A stretch of DNA of 56,521 nt, taken from contig JBOFQB010000063.1 in assembly GCA_051660685.1 (NCBI GenBank), positions 1-56,521 of the forward strand. The letters run 5' to 3'. This document shows positions 40,292 through 48,643 of this stretch, one piece after another. Made by a program: the position numbers and the translations under genes. Position 1 is the stretch's first letter. The number at the start of each line of letters is the position of its first letter. The stretch is from JAVBSX01 sp051660685. GTDB taxonomy: Bacteria; Planctomycetota; Planctomycetia; Pirellulales; Thermoguttaceae. The notes under the pieces are model-generated. The model was not told the origin of the DNA. It was given only the letters and a program-made list of their open reading frames with translations, and made no database searches.

Positions 40292-43200
40292 CTAAAGTCG
40301 AACAACCAAACTGTCTTCAAGCAGCTCGAAAGACCCAACCTCAAAGTGCAGCCCGTTCATTGTACGTCCAAAATCATCTTCCGTAAACAACCGGTCTAAA
40401 ATTCGCTCTTCCAACGAATCGACCGAAACCGCTAATTGGGACTCTCGACCCGTTAATCCAACAGTTTCCTTTCCCGCAAAAGAATTCTCCGTCAACAACG
40501 GTGTCGCCAATGAATTCTCCGTCAATGTCGGTATCACGGGAATTGCGGGGGGAGACAGCGACGCAACAGTTGCAATTCCCCCGGTTGAAGCAACGACCGA
40601 TTCTTCATCGGCAACGGGAACGACAAAGAGGGCATTATTCGGTTTCGCAGCGTTCGAAATACTTTCCAATTCTTCCGTCGTTTTTCCAAACGCTTTTGCG
40701 AACAGCAGAAAATCAGCCGCATTGACTTTCCCGTCCTTATTAAAATCGCACAATTCATTGTATCCCTTCTCATCCTCTCCCTCACGTTTGCCAAATGATT
40801 TGGCAAACACCAAAAAGTCAGCCGAACCAACTCTTCCATTTCCGGTCAAATCATACAGATTGCTAAAGGGCGGAAAAGTTCCGGGTCCTGTTCGGACAGA
40901 CTGTATAATGGAAAAATTAGAATCACGGAACTGTTTATTTCCAACGGCGTGAACCCTGAAATAATAGGTTGTATCGGGTGATAAACCTTCAATTTGGCAG
41001 GTTGTTCCCAAAATCACCCCGCTTACACGGGTTTTGTCCTTTACAAAACCAGAACTGGTTGAACATTCAACGATAAATCCTGCTTTATACTCCTCTGTTC
41101 CCGACTGTCCAATAATCTCATTCCAATTCAACGTGACCGTCAGACCTGACAATTGGGGATTCTCAAGAGTCGGATCATCTAAGGCGTGCAACGACCGCAT
41201 TGTCAAATTTTTGACACTCGGCGAATAGATGGAATCGGTGTAATCACCTTCTCCAACCGCTTCAACCCGAAAATAGTAGAGTACATTTGAGGTTAATTGC
41301 GTCACCTCCAACCTCGTCAATTTCGTGTCAACGGTTTCGGTTTTGGAAGGGGCAAACATTTCATCTGTCGAATACTGCACTTTGTAACCGCTCACACGAT
41401 TGCCAAAATCATTCCAACTCAAAATGGTCGAATTTTGCGTCGTCCCAACCACTTGTATTTGTGGAGCTGCAAGAGACCATTTCAACGTCCAAGCATCTAT
41501 TTCAGCCCATGCTGTATTCTCTCCCGTCCAAAAGAACGCTTGAACCTTGACATGGTATTCCGTGTTGACGGACAAATCGGTCAACGTAACCGAGTTGGTC
41601 AGACTCATCGTATACCAACCCAACTCGGGTTCTTCGGCATTCACCTCGCCGTATTCAATGTAGTAAAAGGCAGCTCCAGCAACACCGCGCCAACTCAACG
41701 ACAATGTTTCACTGGTCGCCGTTGTAACTCGCAACCCCTGAGGAGCCTGTATCATGGTCTTGGCGTTTCGAGTTCCCGACCATCTCGAATCCTCCATTGT
41801 TGCACTTCCCGTTGCCTTAACCCGAAAATAATAGGTCGTTTCTGACTGCAAACCGGTTATTGTTGCAAGAGCCGAACTACTGTACACTGACCGGGTTGAT
41901 CCGGCACGAAAATCATTGTAGGGCGAGTATTGAATTTCATAACGACCTGCTCCAGAAATGGGGGACCATTCTAACTGAATTGCCGTGTCGCTGAGTGTTT
42001 GCACAAAAGCAATGACCGGCGTTCCCAAACGATCTTCCGCCGTTTCCCGAACCCCTTTAGATGGTTGAGAAACCGCTTGAATTGCCTGATCGGCTCTTGC
42101 ACGATAATACAGGGCAAGAGACCGATTGTTGGTGTAGGATGTCGAAGTGGTCGTTCCTGCACCATCCCACATCAACAAATTATCCATACCGTATAAGGCA
42201 TACAAATCATTACGAACAAGATCATCAATGTAGTATCGTGTTGCCCCTTGCAAAGCGTTCCAACTCAACGCCGCATTTGCTTCAACCAAACCGACTCCGG
42301 CAATCCGAGGTGTAACCAAATTCGTCACAGAGACACGATACTCATACTGTTTATCAGCAACAACCGTTGTGTCTGTATAACTCAGCGTCGCACAATCGGT
42401 CGTCACCTTGACCCAACCTGAACCCGGGGAAGAGGTATCTAAACGTTCAATGGTGAAACGTTTCTGCACATTCGTTACATTCGTTGTTTCAGGTAATTCC
42501 CAAGCGAGGGAAATCTGCGATTTACTCGATGATGTCACATGCAAATTCTTGGGCGCAACCGTTCCAAAAGGGTCCGACATTGCATAGTCAACGGTATAAC
42601 CTATGTCCTCCAAAACCCCTATCGTGACGCTGCTAAGCTGGACACTGATCCCTTTTTCGGCTGCTTGCCAATTCATCAACTCATGCTGTTTGATAAATTC
42701 AAAATAGGTTCCATAAACCGAACTGATGTGTGAACCATACGAACCCGGACTGGAAATGGTTTCCAACATGAAGGAGTTAGGCGTACAAAACGGCGATCCT
42801 TGCCCCATAATCGCATATAATTCCCGGGCCGCATTTTGCCCGGTATACGCCAAATAACCTTTATACCAACTGGGAGGATTGTACGGATTCAACACCCCCG
42901 GATAAGGGTTTGTCTGCGTCGCGTACAGAACCCCGGACAACTCCCATTGTGTCGTATTATAACCTAAAGCGTGTCCGATTTCATGCAGCACAGTATCGTA
43001 AAACTGTTGTTGGGTGTCTGCGTTCGGACTTGGCGGATAATAATCTGAGTTGTAGACAATAGAACCGGTTGCGGGGAGTCCCCGACCATTGTCCCGACGA
43101 TACTGTAAGGAGGAAGAATAACCTAAGACACCATTATCACCGAGCGACGAGAACCCAAAGAAAATCAAGGTATCATCAATTGTTCTCCCTAAAGGTGTAT

Positions 43201-44476
43201 AGTAAACACTCGCTAATCCTTCTGTAATGATTTCCTCCCAACGCGCACATGCCTGTTGAATGAGCATCAAATAAATCGGGTCGGGCGCAACCGTGTACAA
43301 ATCATCGTAGTAGAGAACCTGATTTTGCCCGGGAACAACAACATAACCGGCTGTCATGATTTGGGCTTCAATGTTGAACGTATTGTTCGGGTTCGGAATC
43401 GGCGAGGTGCTTGAAATCGTCGATGATGTGGAAACCGAATCGGCAACGATCACGGTCACTTCGACGAGGTTATTCGATTCATTCCGTTCCTTGAGTGCAT
43501 GACCGGAATCGAGAACAACCTGAATCTGGTGTTCACCTGATTTGAGTGAACCGAGAGGAATGTTACAAAGGGCGTTCGATTCCCAAGCATTTAAGCTCAT
43601 ACCGTTGTAGGTCTGGTACAACATCCCGTCGATATAGACTTCAACGGTAAAAGAATCGGCTCGAACATCACCTTGATTGGCATAAGCAACATTCAGATAC
43701 AGGTCCTCACCTGTTCTGTACTGACGTTGGGATATGAACGAGGTTGGCGAAGAGGAAACAACAAGCGGGGCATTCCAAGTGACGGGAATGGTATAGGTCA
43801 ATTCGGGTGTTTGGGAAAGAGAACCGGCAAGTTCACTTGGGTCGGCTGTTGAAACGTAGGAATACTCAAAGTTGAAACGGTCACTTTCCCAAGTCAATCC
43901 GAGATGCGTTGCACGCAAGGTTGCATTTCCGGCAACGGAGAGGATTGCGGGAAAATCGTAGGACGAATTGAAAAGGGCGTCCTGACCGGAAAAGACGAAT
44001 CCGGCAATTGCGACATCGCCCGACAGAATCGAGAGAGCTGTTCCCGAGTCTTTGATAAGGGTGAGCGGAATAGATTCCTCGACGAAGCTGGACGCAACAA
44101 GGGTGAGACTGCCGAATTGATCCGGGTCAATGTCAACAGAGAGAGATTGTCGTAGTAAAAGAGAATTGTGTTCGGAATTCGTCCTCAAAACAATCAAATC
44201 GTCCTTGACGGTCTTTCCCGCCTCATTGATCGCCCTTTGAAGTGAATCGGCAGACAATTGTGCAAGATTCACCTCAATGATGTTGTAATCGCTCATGTTG
44301 CCCGAAAGATTCAATTCGGGGTTCGCGGTTTTTATCGCATTAAACTCGGCAACGGAAACGGCGAGGAGTTCGCGGGATTCAAGCGGTTCAAGGGCAAGAG
44401 AACGTTTACGAATCCGTTGTGTGATTGTGGGAGATTTCGGGGAAGAGACGTTAAAAAGACGATTTAACCAACTCAT
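40292..44476 (-). CDS. Giant surface protein: leishmanolysin-like metalloprotease, CARDB, fibronectin III repeats, dockerin
   Basis: The 1394-aa protein starts at ATG 44476 (CGAGGATTCC upstream). Residues of about 28-37 hold LEPLESRELL, the planctomycete export-associated motif. A beta-rich region and a CARDB-type domain (about 245-355, DLYLNVAYANQGDV) follow. The zinc site HEIGHALGYN (about 495) precedes GSYGSHISS, a likely third His ligand. ELMNW then forms the Met-turn, and LSSVTIGVLEDIGYTVDY is typical of leishmanolysin-like peptidases. At least five fibronectin-III domains (about 635-1190) end in a type I dockerin (about 1204-1264) with two calcium loops, DLTGNGRVGSADF and DFNKDGKVNAADF. 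Dockerin plus LEPxE motif implies export and possible assembly with a cohesin partner, none of which is in the window. Confidence 0.85.
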   Translation of the reverse strand: MSWLNRLFNVSSPKSPTITQRIRKRSLALEPLESRELLAVSVAEFNAIKTANPELNLSGNMSDYNIIEVNLAQLSADSLQRAINEAGKTVKDDLIVLRTNSEHNSLLLRQSLSVDIDPDQFGSLTLVASSFVEESIPLTLIKDSGTALSILSGDVAIAGFVFSGQDALFNSSYDFPAILSVAGNATLRATHLGLTWESDRFNFEYSYVSTADPSELAGSLSQTPELTYTIPVTWNAPLVVSSSPTSFISQRQYRTGEDLYLNVAYANQGDVRADSFTVEVYIDGMLYQTYNGMSLNAWESNALCNIPLGSLKSGEHQIQVVLDSGHALKERNESNNLVEVTVIVADSVSTSSTISSTSPIPNPNNTFNIEAQIMTAGYVVVPGQNQVLYYDDLYTVAPDPIYLMLIQQACARWEEIITEGLASVYYTPLGRTIDDTLIFFGFSSLGDNGVLGYSSSLQYRRDNGRGLPATGSIVYNSDYYPPSPNADTQQQFYDTVLHEIGHALGYNTTQWELSGVLYATQTNPYPGVLNPYNPPSWYKGYLAYTGQNAARELYAIMGQGSPFCTPNSFMLETISSPGSYGSHISSVYGTYFEFIKQHELMNWQAAEKGISVQLSSVTIGVLEDIGYTVDYAMSDPFGTVAPKNLHVTSSSKSQISLAWELPETTNVTNVQKRFTIERLDTSSPGSGWVKVTTDCATLSYTDTTVVADKQYEYRVSVTNLVTPRIAGVGLVEANAALSWNALQGATRYYIDDLVRNDLYALYGMDNLLMWDGAGTTTSTSYTNNRSLALYYRARADQAIQAVSQPSKGVRETAEDRLGTPVIAFVQTLSDTAIQLEWSPISGAGRYEIQYSPYNDFRAGSTRSVYSSSALATITGLQSETTYYFRVKATGSATMEDSRWSGTRNAKTMIQAPQGLRVTTATSETLSLSWRGVAGAAFYYIEYGEVNAEEPELGWYTMSLTNSVTLTDLSVNTEYHVKVQAFFWTGENTAWAEIDAWTLKWSLAAPQIQVVGTTQNSTILSWNDFGNRVSGYKVQYSTDEMFAPSKTETVDTKLTRLEVTQLTSNVLYYFRVEAVGEGDYTDSIYSPSVKNLTMRSLHALDDPTLENPQLSGLTVTLNWNEIIGQSGTEEYKAGFIVECSTSSGFVKDKTRVSGVILGTTCQIEGLSPDTTYYFRVHAVGNKQFRDSNFSIIQSVRTGPGTFPPFSNLYDLTGNGRVGSADFLVFAKSFGKREGEDEKGYNELCDFNKDGKVNAADFLLFAKAFGKTTEELESISNAAKPNNALFVVPVADEESVVASTGGIATVASLSPPAIPVIPTLTENSLATPLLTENSFAGKETVGLTGRESQLAVSVDSLEERILDRLFTEDDFGRTMNGLHFEVGSFELLEDSLVVRL

Positions 44477-44756
44477 GGAATCCTCGGAAAATAAGGTAAA
44501 AAACATGTCGACCAAAAGAGTCGGGAGAAAACTCAGCAACCTACATCTCTCAGTCTACTCTTTTTTACAGAAATAGCAAGAAAAAAGGTGAAAAAAGGGG
44601 ACCGATTTCGCCAAAAACTCCTCAGCTTCGTTAAAAGCATGATTGACCTCCCCTTGTACGCAACGGAGTATCAGGTAGAATTCGACCTTTACGTTATGAT
44701 GTCAGTGAGGGCTTGGCGTCCCTCCTTTCGTTTACTCTGTACTGCGGATTCAGAAA

Positions 44757-44960
44757 ATGCCTAAGCTTAAAACTCACAAAGGGATCAAGAAACGTTTCCG
44801 AGTAACCGGGACCGGAAAAGTCAAACATCGACATAGTGGAACCAGTCACTTGGCTTATCGTATGACCAAGAAACAGCGTCGCCGACTCCGGGGAACTGGC
44901 GTTGTTCATACGGTTGAAGCGAAAAAGATTCTTCAGGCTCTTGCCGGATATGAAGGTTAG
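44757..44960 (+). CDS. rpmI: 50S ribosomal protein L35
   Basis: This 67-aa basic protein opens MPKLKTHKGIKKRFRVTGTG, the L35 signature, with HSGTSHLA and KKQRRRLRG following. It forms the usual pair with L20, 110 bp downstream, but infC, commonly first in this operon, is not upstream; the neighbour is the divergent surface-protein gene. Confidence 0.97.
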   Translation: MPKLKTHKGIKKRFRVTGTGKVKHRHSGTSHLAYRMTKKQRRRLRGTGVVHTVEAKKILQALAGYEG

Positions 44961-45070
44961 TCCCTCATATCATTGAAGCGAACGGGTTGTAACGCAAGAG
45001 GTTGTCTCTTGGGCCTAGATTCGCGGGAATTGCATTCTATGCAATAATAGATAAGGAAAGGAAGAAATAG

Positions 45071-45430
45071 ATGAGAACTCAACGAGGTTCAGCACGTCGT
45101 CAGTCAAAACGACGTTTGTTCCAACGAGCAAAAGGTTTTCGAGGTGGTCGGGGTAAATTGCTCCGAACCGTTAAGGAGACATTGACAAGGGCGTATGTTT
45201 ACGCAACCCGGGACCGTCGACGTCGCAAACGGGATTTTCGCGCCCTTTGGATTATCCGAATCAATGCAGCGTCCCGAATGTTGGGGTTGCGATACAGCGA
45301 GCTGATTAACGGGTTGAAAAAAGCGAATATTACGCTTGACAGAAAAACGCTTGCTGAATTGGCGGTCAACGATTCCAAAGCGTTCGCCGTTGTTCTGGAA
45401 CTCGCCAAGAAAGCACTCGGAAAAGCCTAG
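45071..45430 (+). CDS. rplT: 50S ribosomal protein L20
   Basis: This 119-aa protein shows the L20 plan: RRQSKRRLFQRAKGF and YVYATRDRRRRKRDFRALWI, then INAASRMLGLRYSELINGL. L20 is an early assembly protein and, in other bacteria, represses this operon by binding its leader. The 110-bp spacer after rpmI holds a ribosome site (AAGGAAAGGAAG) but no evident L20-binding fold. A strong terminator follows at 45448. Confidence 0.97.
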   Translation: MRTQRGSARRQSKRRLFQRAKGFRGGRGKLLRTVKETLTRAYVYATRDRRRRKRDFRALWIIRINAASRMLGLRYSELINGLKKANITLDRKTLAELAVNDSKAFAVVLELAKKALGKA

Positions 45431-45447
45431 AAAAAGACTTGATGTGC

Positions 45448-45476
45448 AACAAGGCGGTTGAAACCGCCTTGTTTTG
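45448..45476 (+). terminator. Rho-independent terminator of rpmI-rplT
   Basis: CAAGGCGGT (45450-45458), loop TGAA, ACCGCCTTG (45463-45471), then TTTT. The perfect 9-bp GC-rich stem extends through an A-T pair and stands 18 bp after the rplT stop. Confidence 0.9.
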
Positions 45477-45547
45477 TGCTGCGCAGTCGTTTTCTCCCCC
45501 GATTTTCTCTGTCGAACTATTTCAAGTGCTGAAGATTTAAGTATGAG

Positions 45548-45650
45548 ACTTGTTCGGCAACCGATTGGAACACCAAAAAAATTTGCCTATTCTGCCAAAA
45601 ATAAATTCATTTGACAAAATAGGCAAAATAATTTGAGTTCTCGAGCAAGT
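45548..45650. repeat. 103-bp inverted repeat (second MITE-like type)
   Basis: Ends ACTTGTTCGGCAACCGA and, in reverse complement, ACTTGCTCGAGAACTCAA are imperfect inverted repeats. The inner arms ATTTGCCTATTCTGCCAAA and TTTGACAAAATAGGCAAA pair with few mismatches. A degenerate relative lies at 37092-37191, after recG. The element codes for nothing and could fold as one long hairpin. Confidence 0.65.
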
Positions 45651-45671
45651 CTATACTTCAAGTAGACTGGA

Positions 45672-45983
45672 TTAGGATGTCGGTTGATCGCCGCACAAAC
45701 GGATGAGGGAACGCCGGGCAATAATCGTGAGATAACTGGAAAGGGTCGCCCCTTTTTGGTAATTTCGCAGAAGGAGAAAGTTGTTAGCGCGAAAGGACTG
45801 AAAAATAGCGACACAACACATTTCACGTTCTTTTTCGTTAAACGACCGATTTTGGGTTGTTGCTGTATCGTCAATGACGTGTAGAACCAATCCCATAAAA
45901 CGGTCAATGAAGTTTTCCCAACCCCGTTGTTTCGAGAGTAAACAATTGCTCAAAATGTCATTGTCGAGTTCGGCAAGGTACAT
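45672..45983 (-). CDS. Sigma-70 region-2-like small protein
   Basis: The 103-aa protein resembles region 2 of ECF-type sigma factors. WENFIDRFMGLVLHVID matches the first helix, where usual text is W..L...Y..LV...I. RNYQKGATLSSYLTIIARRSLIRL matches the region 2.3-2.4 helix, usually F.G..SL..YL..IARR. Region 4 and its -35-binding helix are absent; the ORF ends right after region 2. I recall similarly short sigma-like proteins in planctomycetes, so this may be an intact gene and not a fragment. The start at 45983 lacks a ribosome site. It is divergent from greA. It might bind RNA polymerase without a full promoter-recognition module. Confidence 0.65.
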   Translation of the reverse strand: MYLAELDNDILSNCLLSKQRGWENFIDRFMGLVLHVIDDTATTQNRSFNEKEREMCCVAIFQSFRANNFLLLRNYQKGATLSSYLTIIARRSLIRLCGDQPTS

Positions 45984-46107
45984 TAGACTTGTTGTTAAGA
46001 GGGTGTTTGATCGATTTCAGAGGTCAACAGTTCGGAGTTTAGCGATTTTAGGGGATTGATAACAGACCAAATTCTATCACTGCACGAATTTTTTTGGAGG
46101 AATCATC

Positions 46108-46581
46108 ATGTCGGAAATTCCTATGACCCGGGAAGGATATAACAAGTTGCGAGCGGAACTCGAACGTCTTGAAACGGAAGAGATGCCGGTCATTTTGGAA
46201 CGTCTTGCTAATGCTCGCGCCGAAGGAGACCTTAAAGAAAATGCGGAGTATCATGGAGCGCGAGAAAGTCAGGGACTTTTGCAAGCCCGGATTAACGAGA
46301 TGAAGGGAAAATTGAGTCGGGCTTCTATTCTTGACCCGAATTCAATGCCCCAAGATGAAGTCCGTTTTGGAGCAACCCTTTCTGTCAAGCGTCTTAGTTC
46401 CGGGCAAACAGAGGAATACACCCTTGTTGGAGCGGGAGAAGAAGATTATCTTGAGGGAAAAATTTTGGTCACAAGTCCTTTAGCGCAAGGTTTTCTAGGA
46501 AAAAAAGTTGGCGATTCTGCTAAAATTCAGGTCCCGGCCGGTCTCGTTGAATTTGAAGTGCTGACCGTTTCCTACGAATAG
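46108..46581 (+). CDS. greA: Transcription elongation factor GreA
   Basis: GreA stimulates RNA cleavage by backtracked RNA polymerase. The 157-aa protein has the N-terminal coiled coil with the acidic tip ARAEGDLKENAEYHGARE, and the C-terminal FKBP-like domain ending SPLAQGFLGKKVGDSAKI...VPAG. It is full length. GGAGGAATCATC precedes the ATG. It stands as a single gene. Confidence 0.97.
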   Translation: MSEIPMTREGYNKLRAELERLETEEMPVILERLANARAEGDLKENAEYHGARESQGLLQARINEMKGKLSRASILDPNSMPQDEVRFGATLSVKRLSSGQTEEYTLVGAGEEDYLEGKILVTSPLAQGFLGKKVGDSAKIQVPAGLVEFEVLTVSYE

Positions 46582-46693
46582 TATTTTTTCGTCCGTCATC
46601 TGAACACTTGAGTCCCGGGAAACACGGGAAACAATGGAGTTCGGAGAAATGTGTTGGGATGTGTCCGCAAAATAGGGTTCCGCCCCAAGAATC

Positions 46694-48397
46694 ATGAGAT
46701 TTTGTGTTGTTGCACTACTGTTTTTTCTGTTTGGCATTTTGTTCTTTGCGCAACAAAGGGTCTGCGGTTTTGAAAAGGAATCGCGCAAGAAATATGGGGG
46801 AACGGTTGCCGAGTTGATTCTTCAGTTGGGAGATGATGATTTCTTTGTTCGAGAACAAGCGGAAAAGGACTTACAACAGCTTGGTCTAAAAGTGGTTCGT
46901 GAATTGCAGGACGCAAGTTTAGGTTCCGATCTGGAAATTGCAGAACGAGCCAAGAAGTTGTTGCAATTGCTTGAAATCAATTGGACAGATTCCGTCGATA
47001 CTCCTCCTGTTCGGTCGTTAATGCAGCAGTATGCGCAAAGTGACATGATGCAGAGGAAAATTGGATTGATTGGCGAACTGTCCGATTGGTCGGGGAATCG
47101 TGATTTTCTCAACGGAGAGGGGATTCATGCTCTTTGCCGTATCGTTCGTTTTGAACGTGATCCTCTTGTCCGCGCTGAAGCCGTTCGAGCAATCATCGCT
47201 CTTCCACCTTTACGTTATTCAAGCCGGTTTCATTGGTTTGAGAAGGTCATTGAGACGTTTGAGGGAATGGAAGATGATTTTCTCATTGACCTGATCCGTT
47301 CGTTTGCCCAAACCCGAAATGATGTGATTCGATTGAGAGAACAGTTGCTTTTTCAACCGGATTTGTCGATTCCAACATCACTTATAGAACAGGTTGATCG
47401 GTTGGAAAAGAGTATTGCAACATTTCGTGAGAGTCGTCTTTGGTCAGAAGGGCGTAAAGGAACGGATTCGGACATATTGCTGTTTTATGCGATTGCTGAA
47501 CTACAAGAGGGATTGGGGCTAAACGAAGAGGTTCAGCGGACAGTTCAAGGGGCGTTGGAAGTTGTGCCGGTTTGGACGGAAGAGGGACTCTCGCCCTATC
47601 TTGCACACTATTTAGTTGCCCTTTATCTTGAGGAGCGAAATTGTCCTAAATGGGCAAATCGGGAATACGAAATGGTTGCCCAAAAAGAACCCCGTTTTAA
47701 GTCCGAAGTTTATGCCCGAATCGGGGGAAATTGTCTTCCCTTGGACGAAATCGAAAAAGCAGCCGAATCATTTCAAATTGTCGTCGAAACCGTCGCACAT
47801 CCTCTGAATCCGGGCAATGATTTTTTTGCAGGAAATCCAACATTTTTTGCAATGATGCAGCAGTATTGTTTGGCGAAAATTGCTTTTCAACAGGGCAATC
47901 GGGCCGGTTCCCAACAATATCTTGAAGAGGTATTTCGCCGGGATCCGTCTTTTGCAGACGGTTTGATTTTGCGACATCAGCTTGGTTTACAACAATCTGT
48001 TAGAGCTGGTTTAACGATTGAGGTTGAGTCTGAACAGATTGGGGAATACCGGTTGCAAACGTCGGAGATGATTGAGCGGACACTGATGAATTCAACCCGG
48101 ACGATTGAGGAGATGCGGCGAACCCGGGGTATTGATGAACGGACATCAGGTCCGCTCAACCAGTTAGCTTGGATTTTGGCCAATACAGGGGGGGATTACG
48201 AATTGGCCCTGAAAAGCGTTGAAGAGGCACTTTTATTTTGCCCGGATAATCCCGGTTTTCTGGACACACTTGCCCATGTTTACCATTTGAACCGGGAAAA
48301 CGACAGGGCGATTGCGACGGAATCTCGGGCAATTGCAATTGCCCCGCAAATCCAGCTTTTCCGAAAAGCGTTGAAGCAATTTGAACAGCGAGATTGA
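46694..48397 (+). CDS. Exported HEAT/TPR-like repeat protein
   Basis: The 567-aa protein has a signal peptide (FCVVALLFFLFGILFFAQQ). Residues of about 33-95 form a HEAT-like unit (VAELILQLGDDDFFVREQAEKDL) typical of planctomycete proteins, in which a D.DF.VRE.A...L phrase recurs. The middle is helical. The C-terminal 200 residues contain TPR-like helices (NQLAWILANTGGDYELALKSVEEAL, then NPGFLDTLAHVYHLNRENDRAI). It is probably a periplasmic scaffold. No enzyme motif is visible. Confidence 0.7.
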   Translation: MRFCVVALLFFLFGILFFAQQRVCGFEKESRKKYGGTVAELILQLGDDDFFVREQAEKDLQQLGLKVVRELQDASLGSDLEIAERAKKLLQLLEINWTDSVDTPPVRSLMQQYAQSDMMQRKIGLIGELSDWSGNRDFLNGEGIHALCRIVRFERDPLVRAEAVRAIIALPPLRYSSRFHWFEKVIETFEGMEDDFLIDLIRSFAQTRNDVIRLREQLLFQPDLSIPTSLIEQVDRLEKSIATFRESRLWSEGRKGTDSDILLFYAIAELQEGLGLNEEVQRTVQGALEVVPVWTEEGLSPYLAHYLVALYLEERNCPKWANREYEMVAQKEPRFKSEVYARIGGNCLPLDEIEKAAESFQIVVETVAHPLNPGNDFFAGNPTFFAMMQQYCLAKIAFQQGNRAGSQQYLEEVFRRDPSFADGLILRHQLGLQQSVRAGLTIEVESEQIGEYRLQTSEMIERTLMNSTRTIEEMRRTRGIDERTSGPLNQLAWILANTGGDYELALKSVEEALLFCPDNPGFLDTLAHVYHLNRENDRAIATESRAIAIAPQIQLFRKALKQFEQRD

Positions 48398-48489
48398 AAC
48401 AGGGTCTTTCTTTTTTAGGCTTGATGTCTTACAATCAACAGGGAAGTCAGTGAGGACGAAACCGGAAGAGCGATCCAAAAACCAATTAG

Positions 48490-48538
48490 CATGTGTAACA
48501 CAGACATAAGTAACACTGACATAGGTAACACTCTTCTG
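48490..48538. repeat. Short tandem repeat GTAACACTGACATAG in the oxidoreductase leader
   Basis: Three imperfect 15-bp units (GTAACACAGACATAA, GTAACACTGACATAG, GTAACACTC) lie 110-150 bp before the start codon. In-frame reading would add MCNTDISNTDIGNT to the next protein, but the Tat signal and ribosome site put the start downstream. Confidence 0.6.
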
Positions 48539-48643
48539 GGGTATAACGTCCTTGTTGTCAAAAGAAGTTGTTCGTTTCTCTCACACCACGTTCGAGAAAT
48601 GACCTGTTTGACCGGTTTGGTTCCCCTTTTTTTGAGGTATATC

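Noticed and set aside
42980..43000. Inactive metalloprotease because HExxHxxGxxH lacks the third His
   Set aside because: The downstream pattern (GSHIS, ELM, LEDIGY) fits the leishmanolysin-like family, whose third ligand is far downstream.
48491..48643. N-terminal extension of the Gfo/Idh/MocA protein
   Set aside because: The extension is translated tandem repeat and would bury the twin-arginine signal; a ribosome site precedes ATG 48644.
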